Below are positions 17,072-29,006 of a DNA stretch of 64,000 nucleotides, in pieces. Below the pieces are notes generated by a model. That model had not been told where the DNA came from, searched no databases, and worked only from the letters and a program-made list of their open reading frames with translations. Numbering within the stretch: the stretch's first letter is position 1; every line of letters starts with the position of its first letter. The DNA lies in contig JAIYCQ010000042.1 of NCBI GenBank assembly GCA_027487945.1, positions 186,001-250,000 of the forward strand, given 5' to 3'. A program made the position numbers and the translations under genes. The DNA comes from Caulobacteraceae bacterium (GTDB taxonomy: Bacteria > Pseudomonadota > Alphaproteobacteria > Caulobacterales > Caulobacteraceae).

Positions 17072-18061
17072 TCAGGCGTTGACGTTGACGACGGTGCGGC
17101 CGCGGATCCTGCCTTCCAGGATGTCGCGGCCCGCCTGCGGCACATCAGCCAGTCCGATCTCGGTGACCGTCGTCGCCAGCTTCGTCAGGTCGACATCCGC
17201 CGCCAGCCGCTCCCAGGCCTTTACCCGGACAGCATAGGGGGCGTTGACCGAGTCGATGCCGGCCAGGGTCACGTTGCGCAGGATGAACGGGAAGACCGAT
17301 CCCGGCAGGTCCACGCCCTGGGCAAGGCCGCAGGCCGCCACGGCGCCGCGATAGTCGGTCTGGGCCAGCACATTGGCCAGGGTATGGCTGCCGACCGAGT
17401 CGACGGCCCCGGCCCAGCGCGGCGCGGCGATGGGCGGCCCGGGCTGCGACAGGGTCTGGCGATCGATGATGTCGCTGGCGCCGAGCGCGGTCAGGTAGGC
17501 GCTCTCCTCCGGGCGACCGGTGGAGGCGATGACGCGGTAGCCCAGCTTGGCCAGGATCATGATGGCCACCGAGCCGACGCCGCCATTGGCGCCGGTGACC
17601 AGCACCGCGCCGCTGTCGGGGGTGAGGCCTGCATGCTCCAGGGCCAGTACGCTGAGCATGGCGGTGTAGCCCGCCGTGCCGATGGCCATGGCGTCGCGCG
17701 TGCTGATGCTGTCCGGCAGCCGGACCAGCCAGTCGCCGTTGACCCGAGCCTTCCGGGCGTAGCCGCCGTGATGGGTCTGGCTCAGACCCCAGCCGTTCAG
17801 GACGACGCGGTCGCCCGCCGTGTAGGCCGGGTGGGACGACTGGGTCACCGTCCCGGCGAGGTCGATGCCGGGCACGAGCGGATAGCTCTGGATCACGCCG
17901 GGCCGTCCGGCCAGGGCCAGCCCGTCCTTGTAGTTCACGGTGGAATAGTCGACGTCGATGCGGACGTTGCCGTCCATCAGCTGGTCCTCGGAGAGGTCGA
18001 CCTGCTCGACCGTCACCGTGCGGTCCACCCGGGTGGCGAGGAGAGCCTTGAAGGTCATCAT
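17072..18061 (-). CDS. AcuI/YhdH-type acrylyl-CoA reductase-like MDR enzyme
   Basis: A 329-residue zinc-free MDR protein of the YhdH/YhfP family. Landmarks are STVNYKDGLALAG, FPLVPGIDLAGTV-like LVPGIDLAGTV, GYTAMLSVLALEHAG and the Rossmann loop VTGANGGVGSVAIMILAKLG. AcuI proteins reduce acryloyl-CoA to propionyl-CoA with NADPH. Paralogues act on other enoyl-CoA or quinone substrates. Two tandem ATGs (18061 and 18058) can start it. It converges on the CoA transferase gene with a 6 bp gap and is divergent from the SDR gene. Confidence 0.88.
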   Translation of the reverse strand: MMTFKALLATRVDRTVTVEQVDLSEDQLMDGNVRIDVDYSTVNYKDGLALAGRPGVIQSYPLVPGIDLAGTVTQSSHPAYTAGDRVVLNGWGLSQTHHGGYARKARVNGDWLVRLPDSISTRDAMAIGTAGYTAMLSVLALEHAGLTPDSGAVLVTGANGGVGSVAIMILAKLGYRVIASTGRPEESAYLTALGASDIIDRQTLSQPGPPIAAPRWAGAVDSVGSHTLANVLAQTDYRGAVAACGLAQGVDLPGSVFPFILRNVTLAGIDSVNAPYAVRVKAWERLAADVDLTKLATTVTEIGLADVPQAGRDILEGRIRGRTVVNVNA

Positions 18062-18226
18062 GGTCGGGTCCTGAGCTGGCTGATGCGGCGCCTGTAGCCT
18101 CGGGTATGAGCCGAAAGCCGGTCCCGCGCCACAGTGTTCGAAGGGCGCTGGAGGTTACGCCTTGCCTGCCCCTGCGGCGCCGGGGCTGTGATGGCCGCAA
18201 CCGAAAACACAACGAGGAAACGCGCC

Positions 18227-19018
18227 ATGAAACTCGACAGCACCGTCTCCGCCGTGGTCACCGGCGGCGCCTCCGGCCTTGGAGCCGCAACGGTGAAGGC
18301 CCTGCGGGACCTGGGCGTCAAGGTCGCCATCTTCGACCAGAACGCCGAGACCGGGATGAAGAAGGCCGAGGAGCTGGGCGCGCTGTTCTGCGAGGTCAAC
18401 GTGATGAACGAGGAGTCGGTCGACGCCGGCTTCGCCAGGGCCCGCGCCGCCCACGGCCAGGAGCGCATCCTGGTCAACTGCGCCGGCGGCGGCCGGGGCG
18501 GCAAGACCATCGCCCGCGACAAACAGACCGGTGAGATCAAGCAGTTCGCCGCCGCCGACTTCGAGTGGGTGCTGGGCCTCAACACTGTCGGCAGCTTCCG
18601 CTGCATCGTGAAGAGCGCGGCCGGCATGGCCACGCTTGAGCCGGACGAGGATGGCGGGCGCGGCGCCATCGTCAACACCGGCTCCGTCGCGGCCGAGGAC
18701 GGCCAGGTGGGCCAGGTGGCCTATGCGGCGGCCAAGGCGGCCATCAAGGGCATGACCCTGGTCATCGCCCGCGATCTGGCCAACGAGGGCATCCGCATCA
18801 ACACCATCCTGCCGGGCATCATGGCCACGCCGCCGATGCTGGGCGTGAAGACCCGCGCGCCGGCCATCTTCGACAGCCTGTCGGCCTCCGTGCCGTTCCC
18901 CCGCCGGCTCGGCCACCCGCACGAGTACGCCGACCTCGCCGTGACCATGCTGCGCAACAGCTACTTCAACGGCGAGACGGTCCGCCTCGATGGCGCCATC
19001 CGCATGCCGCCGCGCTAA
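18227..19018 (+). CDS. SDR oxidoreductase (3-hydroxyacyl-CoA dehydrogenase type II-like)
   Basis: A 263-residue classical short-chain dehydrogenase. The cofactor loop VVTGGASGLGAATVKAL lies at residues 10-26, and Asp in IFDQNAE marks NAD preference. The NAG motif reads NCAGGG. The catalytic Ser is in IVNTGSVAAEDG, and YxxxK is AYAAAKAAIKG. The profile resembles 17-beta-HSD10/type II 3-hydroxyacyl-CoA dehydrogenases, matching a beta-oxidation step. The ATG at 18227 follows AACGAGGAAACG. It ends in a CTAA overlap of four bases with the convergent acyl-CoA dehydrogenase. Confidence 0.9.
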   Translation: MKLDSTVSAVVTGGASGLGAATVKALRDLGVKVAIFDQNAETGMKKAEELGALFCEVNVMNEESVDAGFARARAAHGQERILVNCAGGGRGGKTIARDKQTGEIKQFAAADFEWVLGLNTVGSFRCIVKSAAGMATLEPDEDGGRGAIVNTGSVAAEDGQVGQVAYAAAKAAIKGMTLVIARDLANEGIRINTILPGIMATPPMLGVKTRAPAIFDSLSASVPFPRRLGHPHEYADLAVTMLRNSYFNGETVRLDGAIRMPPR

Positions 19019-20208
19019 AGGCCAAGCTGGCGGGCGATGATGTTCTTCTGGATCTCCGTCGCCCCGCCGTAGATCGTCTGGGCCCGGGCCAGGAAGTAGG
19101 CGGCGGTGGCGGGCGCGGCGAAGGCGGGGATGGCCTCCAGCCCCGCCCGCCAGTCGGCGCCGCTGCGGTCCGGGAATTTCGGCAGGGCGTGGACGCCGGC
19201 CAGTTCGACGAACAGCTCGGTGATGGCCTGGGCCGTCTCGGTCGCGGCGATCTTGATGATCGAGGCCTCGTCGCCCGGCGCCTGGCCGGCGGCCAGCGGG
19301 GCGAGGGCCCGCAGGACGGTCATCTCCAGCGCGTCCAGCTGCACCTCAACCGCGGCCAGCCGACGGCGGAAGTCGTCCTGGTCGAAGGCCGCACCGGCTG
19401 AGGACGCCTCGGCCAGCAGGCCCTTCAGGTCCTCGATCTGCCGGCGCTTGGCGGCGACATGGGCGTAGGAGGTGCGCTCGTAGCTGAGCAGGCGGCGGGC
19501 GTAGGTCCAGCCCTTGCCCTCGTCGCCGATCCGGTTGTCCACGGGCACGCGGACATTGTCGAAGACAACGCGGTTCAGGTGATGGCCGCCGTCGATGGTG
19601 ATGATCGGCACGACCTGGACGCCGGGCGTGGTCATGTCGATGCAGAGGAAGGTGATGCCGTCCTGCTTGCGGGCCGCGTCCTCGGTTCGGACCAGGCAGA
19701 AGATCCAGTCTGCGTAGTGGGCGTCGCTGGTCCAGATCTTCTCGCCGTCGACGACGTAGTGGTCGCCGTCGAGGACGGCGCGGGTGCGCAGGCTGGCGAG
19801 GTCGGACCCGGCTTCGGGCTCCGAGTAGCCCTGGGCCCAGAAGGTGCGGGCCGACAGGATGTCGCCCAGCCAGCGCGACTTCTGCTCGGGCGTGCCGAAG
19901 GTGTAGATGACCGGCGCCACGTACAGCAGGCCCATCGGCGACACGTTCGGCGCGCCGGCCCGTTCGAGCTCCTCGTCGAAGATGAAGCGCTGGGTGATCG
20001 TCCAGCCCGGCCCGCCGTACTCGGCCGGCCAACCCGGCGCCAGCCAGCCGCGGGCGCTCAGCGCCTGTTCGGAGGCGACCATGTCCTGCTTCTTCAGGGT
20101 CTGGCCGTTGGCCAGCTTGGCGATGATCCCGGCCGGGTAGGTTTCCCGGAAATAGGTCCGCACGGTCTGGCGGAAGGCCTCGTCCTCGGCGCTCTGGCGC
20201 ATATCCAT
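19015..20208 (-). CDS. Acyl-CoA dehydrogenase family protein
   Basis: A 397-residue flavoprotein. GWLAPGWPAEYGGPGW, the FAD-binding block AQGYSEPEAGSDLASLRTRA and DGEKIWTSDAHYADW are family signatures. The C-terminal domain contains the flavin-contacting segment YGGATEIQKNIIARQLGL. The layout matches the long-chain and steroid-associated FadE branch more than short-chain enzymes. It probably introduces the alpha-beta double bond in the acyl-CoA pathway of this region. Transcription runs away from gltB, across a 439 bp gap. Confidence 0.92.
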   Translation of the reverse strand: MDMRQSAEDEAFRQTVRTYFRETYPAGIIAKLANGQTLKKQDMVASEQALSARGWLAPGWPAEYGGPGWTITQRFIFDEELERAGAPNVSPMGLLYVAPVIYTFGTPEQKSRWLGDILSARTFWAQGYSEPEAGSDLASLRTRAVLDGDHYVVDGEKIWTSDAHYADWIFCLVRTEDAARKQDGITFLCIDMTTPGVQVVPIITIDGGHHLNRVVFDNVRVPVDNRIGDEGKGWTYARRLLSYERTSYAHVAAKRRQIEDLKGLLAEASSAGAAFDQDDFRRRLAAVEVQLDALEMTVLRALAPLAAGQAPGDEASIIKIAATETAQAITELFVELAGVHALPKFPDRSGADWRAGLEAIPAFAAPATAAYFLARAQTIYGGATEIQKNIIARQLGL

Positions 20209-20647
20209 CGTGCTGCTCCCTGGTCCTGTGCCCGGCTCTCGTCGGCCGAATGCTCCACGGAGACAGATTGAAGTCGTTGCCCTTGCGTCCGGCTACACCC
20301 TGTCGCGCCCCGGCGGTTTTTCTTTCAGGATGCGGACCGTCGGCGACGGCGGGCGGGCGGAGTCGCTGCGACGCATGGGCGCGGCCGTCGGCCCGTCGAA
20401 CAGTCTGCCCCGTTTGGGGCGTCGTTCAGATGTCGGATGCCGCAGTGCAGCATTTTCCGTCAAGCATTCACCCCAGCCTGTGTCGAACGCGCAAAATCTT
20501 GCCATGACGCGGCGAGGTGCGGGCGGATGTCGAAAGAAATTACCTTTTGCGCGACCGCTCCCCTTACCGCTAATGCCCGCTCGAACCTGTTCGACTGTCT
20601 TGCGGCAGCCGTCAGGCAGACCTGTGTCCCTGTTCTGAGGATCCCCT
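20209..20647. other. 439 bp intergenic region before gltB
   Basis: This is the only gap above 300 bases. It separates the divergent acyl-CoA dehydrogenase and gltB. A 70-codon minus-strand frame inside it (20293-20505) has no recognisable motif or ribosome site and is not called. The only element I can suggest is a gltB promoter near its right end; the rest is unexplained. Confidence 0.6.
20547..20576 (+). promoter_or_regulatory. Possible housekeeping promoter of gltB
   Basis: TTGCGCG (20547-20553) and GCTAATGC (20569-20576), 15 bases apart, resemble the Caulobacter vegetative pattern TTGACGS and GCTANAWC. The pair lies about 70 bases before the gltB ATG. Confidence 0.4.
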
Positions 20648-25282
<4,635 letters not shown>

Positions 25283-25305
25283 CCTATCAGGGTCGGAGTA
25301 ACACC

Positions 25306-26757
25306 ATGGGCAAGCCCACCGGCTTTCTGGAAATCGAGCGTCAGGACCGCGGCTATGAAAAGCCGCAGGAGCGCCTGCGCACCTGGAACGAGTTCGTCAA
25401 ACCCCTGCCTGCGCCGGCGCTGAACCAGCAGGCCGCGCGCTGCATGGATTGCGGGATTCCGTTCTGTCACAACGGCTGTCCGGTCAATAACCAGATCCCG
25501 GACTTCAACAACCTCGTCTACCGCGAGCAGTGGCAGACGGCGCTCGAGAACCTGCAGTCGACCAACAACTTCCCGGAGTTCACCGGCCGCATCTGCCCCG
25601 CACCCTGCGAGGCGTCCTGCACTTTGAACATCATCGACACCCCGGTGACGATCAAGACCATCGAATGCGCCATCGTCGACAAGGGCTGGGAAGAGGGCTG
25701 GATCACGCCGCGCCCGTCGCCCCGCGGCACCGGCAAGCGCGTCGCGGTCGTCGGCTCCGGCCCGGCGGGGCTGGCCTGCGCCCAGCAACTGGCCCGGGTC
25801 GGTCACGCCGCCACGGTCTTTGAGAAGAGCGACCGCATCGGGGGTCTGCTCCGCTACGGCATTCCCGACTTCAAGATGGAGAAGCATCTGATCGACCGCC
25901 GCGTCGCCCAGATGGAGGCCGAGGGGGTGATCTTCCGGACCAACATGGAGATCGGCGTCAGCGTCTCGGTGCAGCGCATCCTCGACGACTACGACGTCCT
26001 GGTGATGGCCGGCGGCGCCGAGCTGCCGCGCGACCTGGAGGTCCCCGGCCGCGACCTGGACGGCATCCATTTCGCCATGGATTTCCTGGTCCAGCAGAAC
26101 AAGCGCAACGCCGGCGACGACGAGGCCAAGGCCGCCCCGAACGGCACTCTGTCGGCCAAGGGCAAGCACGTCGTCGTCATCGGGGGCGGGGACACCGGCT
26201 CCGACTGCATCGGCACCTCCAACCGCCACGGCGCCCTTTCGGTCACCCAGCTGGAGATCATGCCCCAGCCGCCGGCGCACGAGAACAAGCTGATGACCTG
26301 GCCCGACTGGCCGATGAAGCTGCGCACCTCGACCAGCCATGAGGAGGGCTGCGAACGTGACTTCGCCGTGGCCACCAAGCGGGCCATCGGCTCGAACGGC
26401 AAGGTCGAGGCGCTGGAATGCGTCCGCATGGAATGGGTCGCCGGCGAGAATGGCCGTCAGGTGCTGCAGGAAGTCGCCGGCAGCGAGTTCCAGATCAAGG
26501 CCGACATGGTGCTGCTGGCCATGGGATTCGTCTCGCCCCGCCACAACAGCTTCACCGAGCAGGCGGGGGTCGAGCTCGACGCCCGTGGCGCGGTGAAGGC
26601 GCCGGTGACCGACTACAAGACGACCTCGGAGAACATCTTCGCCTGCGGCGACATGCGACGGGGTCAGTCCCTGGTCGTCTGGGCCATCCGCGAGGGCCGC
26701 CAGTGCGCCCAGGCCGTCGACGCCTATCTGATGGGCGCCAGCAAGCTGCCGCGCTGA
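25306..26757 (+). CDS. gltD: Glutamate synthase small subunit
   Basis: A 483-residue flavoprotein that passes electrons from NADPH to GltB. The N-terminal domain holds the cysteines for two [4Fe-4S] clusters ([14 protein letters not shown] and CPAPCEASC). The FAD site is [19 protein letters not shown], and the NADPH site is [17 protein letters not shown]. The length is normal. It is cotranscribed with gltB, and a strong hairpin follows its stop. Confidence 0.97.
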   Translation: MGKPTGFLEIERQDRGYEKPQERLRTWNEFVKPLPAPALNQQAARCMDCGIPFCHNGCPVNNQIPDFNNLVYREQWQTALENLQSTNNFPEFTGRICPAPCEASCTLNIIDTPVTIKTIECAIVDKGWEEGWITPRPSPRGTGKRVAVVGSGPAGLACAQQLARVGHAATVFEKSDRIGGLLRYGIPDFKMEKHLIDRRVAQMEAEGVIFRTNMEIGVSVSVQRILDDYDVLVMAGGAELPRDLEVPGRDLDGIHFAMDFLVQQNKRNAGDDEAKAAPNGTLSAKGKHVVVIGGGDTGSDCIGTSNRHGALSVTQLEIMPQPPAHENKLMTWPDWPMKLRTSTSHEEGCERDFAVATKRAIGSNGKVEALECVRMEWVAGENGRQVLQEVAGSEFQIKADMVLLAMGFVSPRHNSFTEQAGVELDARGAVKAPVTDYKTTSENIFACGDMRRGQSLVVWAIREGRQCAQAVDAYLMGASKLPR

Positions 26758-26763
26758 AGCCGG

Positions 26764-26785
26764 GGAGGGGCGGTCTCGCCCCTCC
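26764..26785. terminator. Bidirectional terminator between gltD and the MBL gene
   Basis: A perfect 8 bp GC stem (GGAGGGGC 26764-26771, GCCCCTCC 26778-26785) with a 6-base loop sits between convergent genes, where it can end both transcripts. There is no long T run on either side. Confidence 0.65.
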
Positions 26786-26794
26786 TGCCGCTTC

Positions 26795-27739
26795 TCACAC
26801 GGCGTTCAGCGGGATTTTCAGGTAGCGGACCCCGTTGTCTTCGGGCTCGGGGAGATGACCGCCGCGCATGTTGACCTGAACCGAGGGCAGGATCAGGCGC
26901 GGCATGGCCAGCGTCCGGTCCCGGGCCTCTCGCAGGGCGATGAAGTCGGCGCGGCTGACCCCGGCGTGGACATGGACATTGTCGGCCCGCTGCGCCGCGA
27001 TGCTGGTCTCCCAGACGAAGGTCGTCCGGTCCGGGGCCAGATAGTCGTGACAGAGGAAGACACGCGTCTCGTCCGGCAGGGCCAGCAGCCGCTGGATCGA
27101 GTCGTAGAGTGTCCCGGCGTCGCCGCCCGGGAAGTCGCAACGGGCCGTCCCGTAGTCGGGCATGAACAGCGTGTCCCCGACGAAGACCGCGTCGCCGATC
27201 ACATGGGCCATGCAGGCGGGCGTATGGCCGGGGACATGCAGGGCGATCGCCTCCAGCCCACCGATCGCGTAGCGCTCGCCTTCGCTGAAGAGGTGGTCGA
27301 ACTGGCTGCCGTCGCGGGCGAATTCGGCGCCGGCGTTGAACAGCTTGCCGAAGGTGTCCTGCACCTTGACGATCCGCTCGCCGATGGCCAGCCGACCGCC
27401 CAGCGCCGCCTGCAGCAGCGGGGCGGCCGACAGGTGGTCGGCATGGGCGTGGGTCTCGATCTGCCAGACGACCTCCAGGTCCTCCGCCCTGACGTAGTCG
27501 ATGACAGCCTGCGCCGGGCCTTCCGAGGTGCGGCCGGATGCGGCGTCATAGTCCAGCACACTGTCGATGATGGCGCAGGCCCTCGAGCCCGGATCCCGAA
27601 CGACATAGCTGACGGTGAAGGTCGCCTCGTCGAAGAAGGCCTTGACGATCGGCCGCTTCGCCGTCGCCGCCAGCGCCCGACCGATGATGGCCGCGGCTTC
27701 GACGACGGCGGGGTCGGCGGGGGTGATCGACTGGGACAT
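26795..27739 (-). CDS. MBL-fold persulfide dioxygenase-like hydrolase (ETHE1/Blh type)
   Basis: A 314-residue metallo-beta-lactamase fold protein. HAHADH (His97, His99, Asp101, His102) is the metal site. VPGHTPACMAHVIGD, GDTLFMPDYGTARCDFP and a late FLCHDY are typical of the ETHE1/Blh branch, mononuclear-iron persulfide dioxygenases that turn glutathione persulfide into sulfite. The ATG at 27739 faces the TauE gene across an AT-rich palindrome. Context with a SqrR-like regulator, rhodanese and SQR strongly supports a sulfide-oxidation role. Confidence 0.88.
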   Translation of the reverse strand: MSQSITPADPAVVEAAAIIGRALAATAKRPIVKAFFDEATFTVSYVVRDPGSRACAIIDSVLDYDAASGRTSEGPAQAVIDYVRAEDLEVVWQIETHAHADHLSAAPLLQAALGGRLAIGERIVKVQDTFGKLFNAGAEFARDGSQFDHLFSEGERYAIGGLEAIALHVPGHTPACMAHVIGDAVFVGDTLFMPDYGTARCDFPGGDAGTLYDSIQRLLALPDETRVFLCHDYLAPDRTTFVWETSIAAQRADNVHVHAGVSRADFIALREARDRTLAMPRLILPSVQVNMRGGHLPEPEDNGVRYLKIPLNAV

Positions 27740-27772
27740 GCGAGGCTCGCGGCTTGCGTTTGATGGGCATAA

Positions 27773-27791
27773 CATATATGCGAATATATGC
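27773..27791. promoter_or_regulatory. ArsR/SqrR-type operator at the MBL / TauE divergent promoter
   Basis: CATATAT (27773-27779) and ATATATG (27784-27790) are a perfect inverted repeat around GCGA. ATATGC also recurs in direct orientation at 27776 and 27786, exactly 10 bases apart. The core ATATGCGAAT resembles the sites at 28958 and 33997. It sits in an otherwise very GC-rich genome, between the two genes it would control. Confidence 0.65.
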
Positions 27792-27820
27792 AGATACAAG
27801 TCCGCAGGGATCGGGATCGC

Positions 27821-28600
27821 ATGACCCTCGCCATGATCATCACCGCCATCGCCAGCGGCGTCCTCGTCGGCGCGCTGCTGGGCCTCTTCGGGGGCGGCGG
27901 CTCTGTGCTGGCCACGCCGCTGCTGCTGTATGTCGTCGGGATTGATGATCCGCACGTCGCCATTGGCACGTCCGCTGCGGCCGTGGCGGTCAACGCCCTG
28001 ATCAACCTGGTGGGACACGGTCGCGGCGGGCGGGTCAAATGGCCTTGCGCCACGGTCTTCGCGGTCGCCGGGCTGGCGGGCTCGTTCCTGGGCTCCAGCC
28101 TCGCCAAGCAGGTCGATGGCCAGCAGCTTCTGCTGTTCTTCGCCCTCGCCATGGCGGCCATCGCGCTGTCGATGCTCCGCCGGCCGAAGGGAGAGGGAGA
28201 CCCGCAGGTCCACATCACCTGGCAGCTGACCCTCAAGCTTGCGCCGCTTGGCCTGCTGACCGGGATCGCCGCCGGCTTCTTCGGCATTGGCGGCGGCTTC
28301 CTGATCGTACCGGGCCTGATGGCGGCGACAGGGATGACCCTAGCCAATGCGGCGGCCTCGTCGCTTCTGTCGGTGGCTCTGTTCGGCGCTGCGACCTCGG
28401 CCAACTATGCCGCCTCGGGCCTGGTGGACTGGCCGGTCGCCGGGCTGTTCATCCTCGGCGGCCTGGCCGGCGGCTGGGCAGGGCTGCGCGGCGCCGGCCT
28501 GCTGGCGGACCGGGCGCTGCTGGCCCGTCGGCTGTTCGCCGGACTGGTGCTGGTCGTCGCCGCCTACGTAGCCTGGCGGGCCGTCGGAGCCTGGGCCTGA
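27821..28600 (+). CDS. TauE/SafE family sulfite exporter / sulfur anion permease
   Basis: A 259-residue integral membrane protein with about seven to eight hydrophobic segments. The two halves each carry the family Gly-rich loop: ALLGLFGGGGSVLATPLLL near the N-terminus and AGFFGIGGGFLIVPGLM after residue 150. TauE/SafE proteins export sulfite, sulfoacetate and related anions. Divergence from a persulfide dioxygenase, whose product is sulfite, fits sulfite efflux. I chose the ATG at 27821 (AGGGA upstream); an ATG at 27788 lies inside the operator and was not used. Confidence 0.88.
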   Translation: MTLAMIITAIASGVLVGALLGLFGGGGSVLATPLLLYVVGIDDPHVAIGTSAAAVAVNALINLVGHGRGGRVKWPCATVFAVAGLAGSFLGSSLAKQVDGQQLLLFFALAMAAIALSMLRRPKGEGDPQVHITWQLTLKLAPLGLLTGIAAGFFGIGGGFLIVPGLMAATGMTLANAAASSLLSVALFGAATSANYAASGLVDWPVAGLFILGGLAGGWAGLRGAGLLADRALLARRLFAGLVLVVAAYVAWRAVGAWA

Positions 28601-28621
28601 CGGCGCTGACGGAGGCCCGGG

Positions 28622-28960
28622 CTACCGGCCGCGATAGATCTCGCTCAGCGCCGCCAGGATGTGGGCCGCGTTGGGGTCGGCGATCCGGTAGTGGATCGTC
28701 TGACCGTCCCGCCGGGTGGTGACCAGCCCCTCGGCGCGCATCTTCGCCAGATGCTGCGAGGTCGCTGACTGGGCGAGGGCGGCGTGCTCCGCCAGGACGC
28801 TGACCGAAGCCTCGCCCTCCATGAGCCGGCACAGCAGCAACAGCCGCTGCTCGCTCGCCAGCAGCTTCAGGAGCCGGGCGGCGGGCTGCACGCAGTCCTG
28901 CAGCTCGGAGAGGCCGGGCGCCTCGATGTCTTCGATCAGGAAGTCCGTCATACCGCTCAT
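28622..28960 (-). CDS. ArsR-family regulator, SqrR/BigR-like but lacking the second Cys
   Basis: A 112-residue winged-helix repressor. SATSQHLAKMRAEGLVTTRR is the recognition helix and wing of the ArsR/SmtB family. Cys44 (LLLCRLMEGE) aligns with the reactive N-terminal Cys of SqrR/BigR, but the partner expected 66 residues later is Arg110. Cys23 could substitute. Two starts are possible, the ATG at 28960 or at 28951; the first overlaps the palindrome at 28958-28978, implying autorepression. It converges on the TauE gene and lies downstream of the RND permease on the same strand. Confidence 0.85.
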   Translation of the reverse strand: MSGMTDFLIEDIEAPGLSELQDCVQPAARLLKLLASEQRLLLLCRLMEGEASVSVLAEHAALAQSATSQHLAKMRAEGLVTTRRDGQTIHYRIADPNAAHILAALSEIYRGR

Positions 28961-28978
28961 ATTAGAATATGCGCATTC
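28958..28978. promoter_or_regulatory. ArsR/SqrR-type operator at the second arsR start
   Basis: CATATT (28958-28963) and AATATG (28966-28971) form a perfect inverted repeat with a 2-base spacer. GAAT-N6-ATTC (28965-28978) overlaps it. The 12-mer AATATGCGCATT (28966-28977) occurs again, inverted, at 34006-34017, the other regulator's promoter. It touches the start codon of its own gene, as expected for an autoregulated repressor. Confidence 0.65.
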
Positions 28979-29006
28979 AGGTTCAATGCGTCGCGCGCGC
29001 CTTCCA

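Noticed and set aside
20293-20505. 70-codon minus-strand frame in the gap before gltB
   Set aside because: No ribosome site, unlikely composition and no recognisable fold.
27788-27820. ATG at 27788 as the start of the TauE gene
   Set aside because: It lies in the operator palindrome, and the extra 11 residues are charged and unlike the family; ATG 27821 has a ribosome site.
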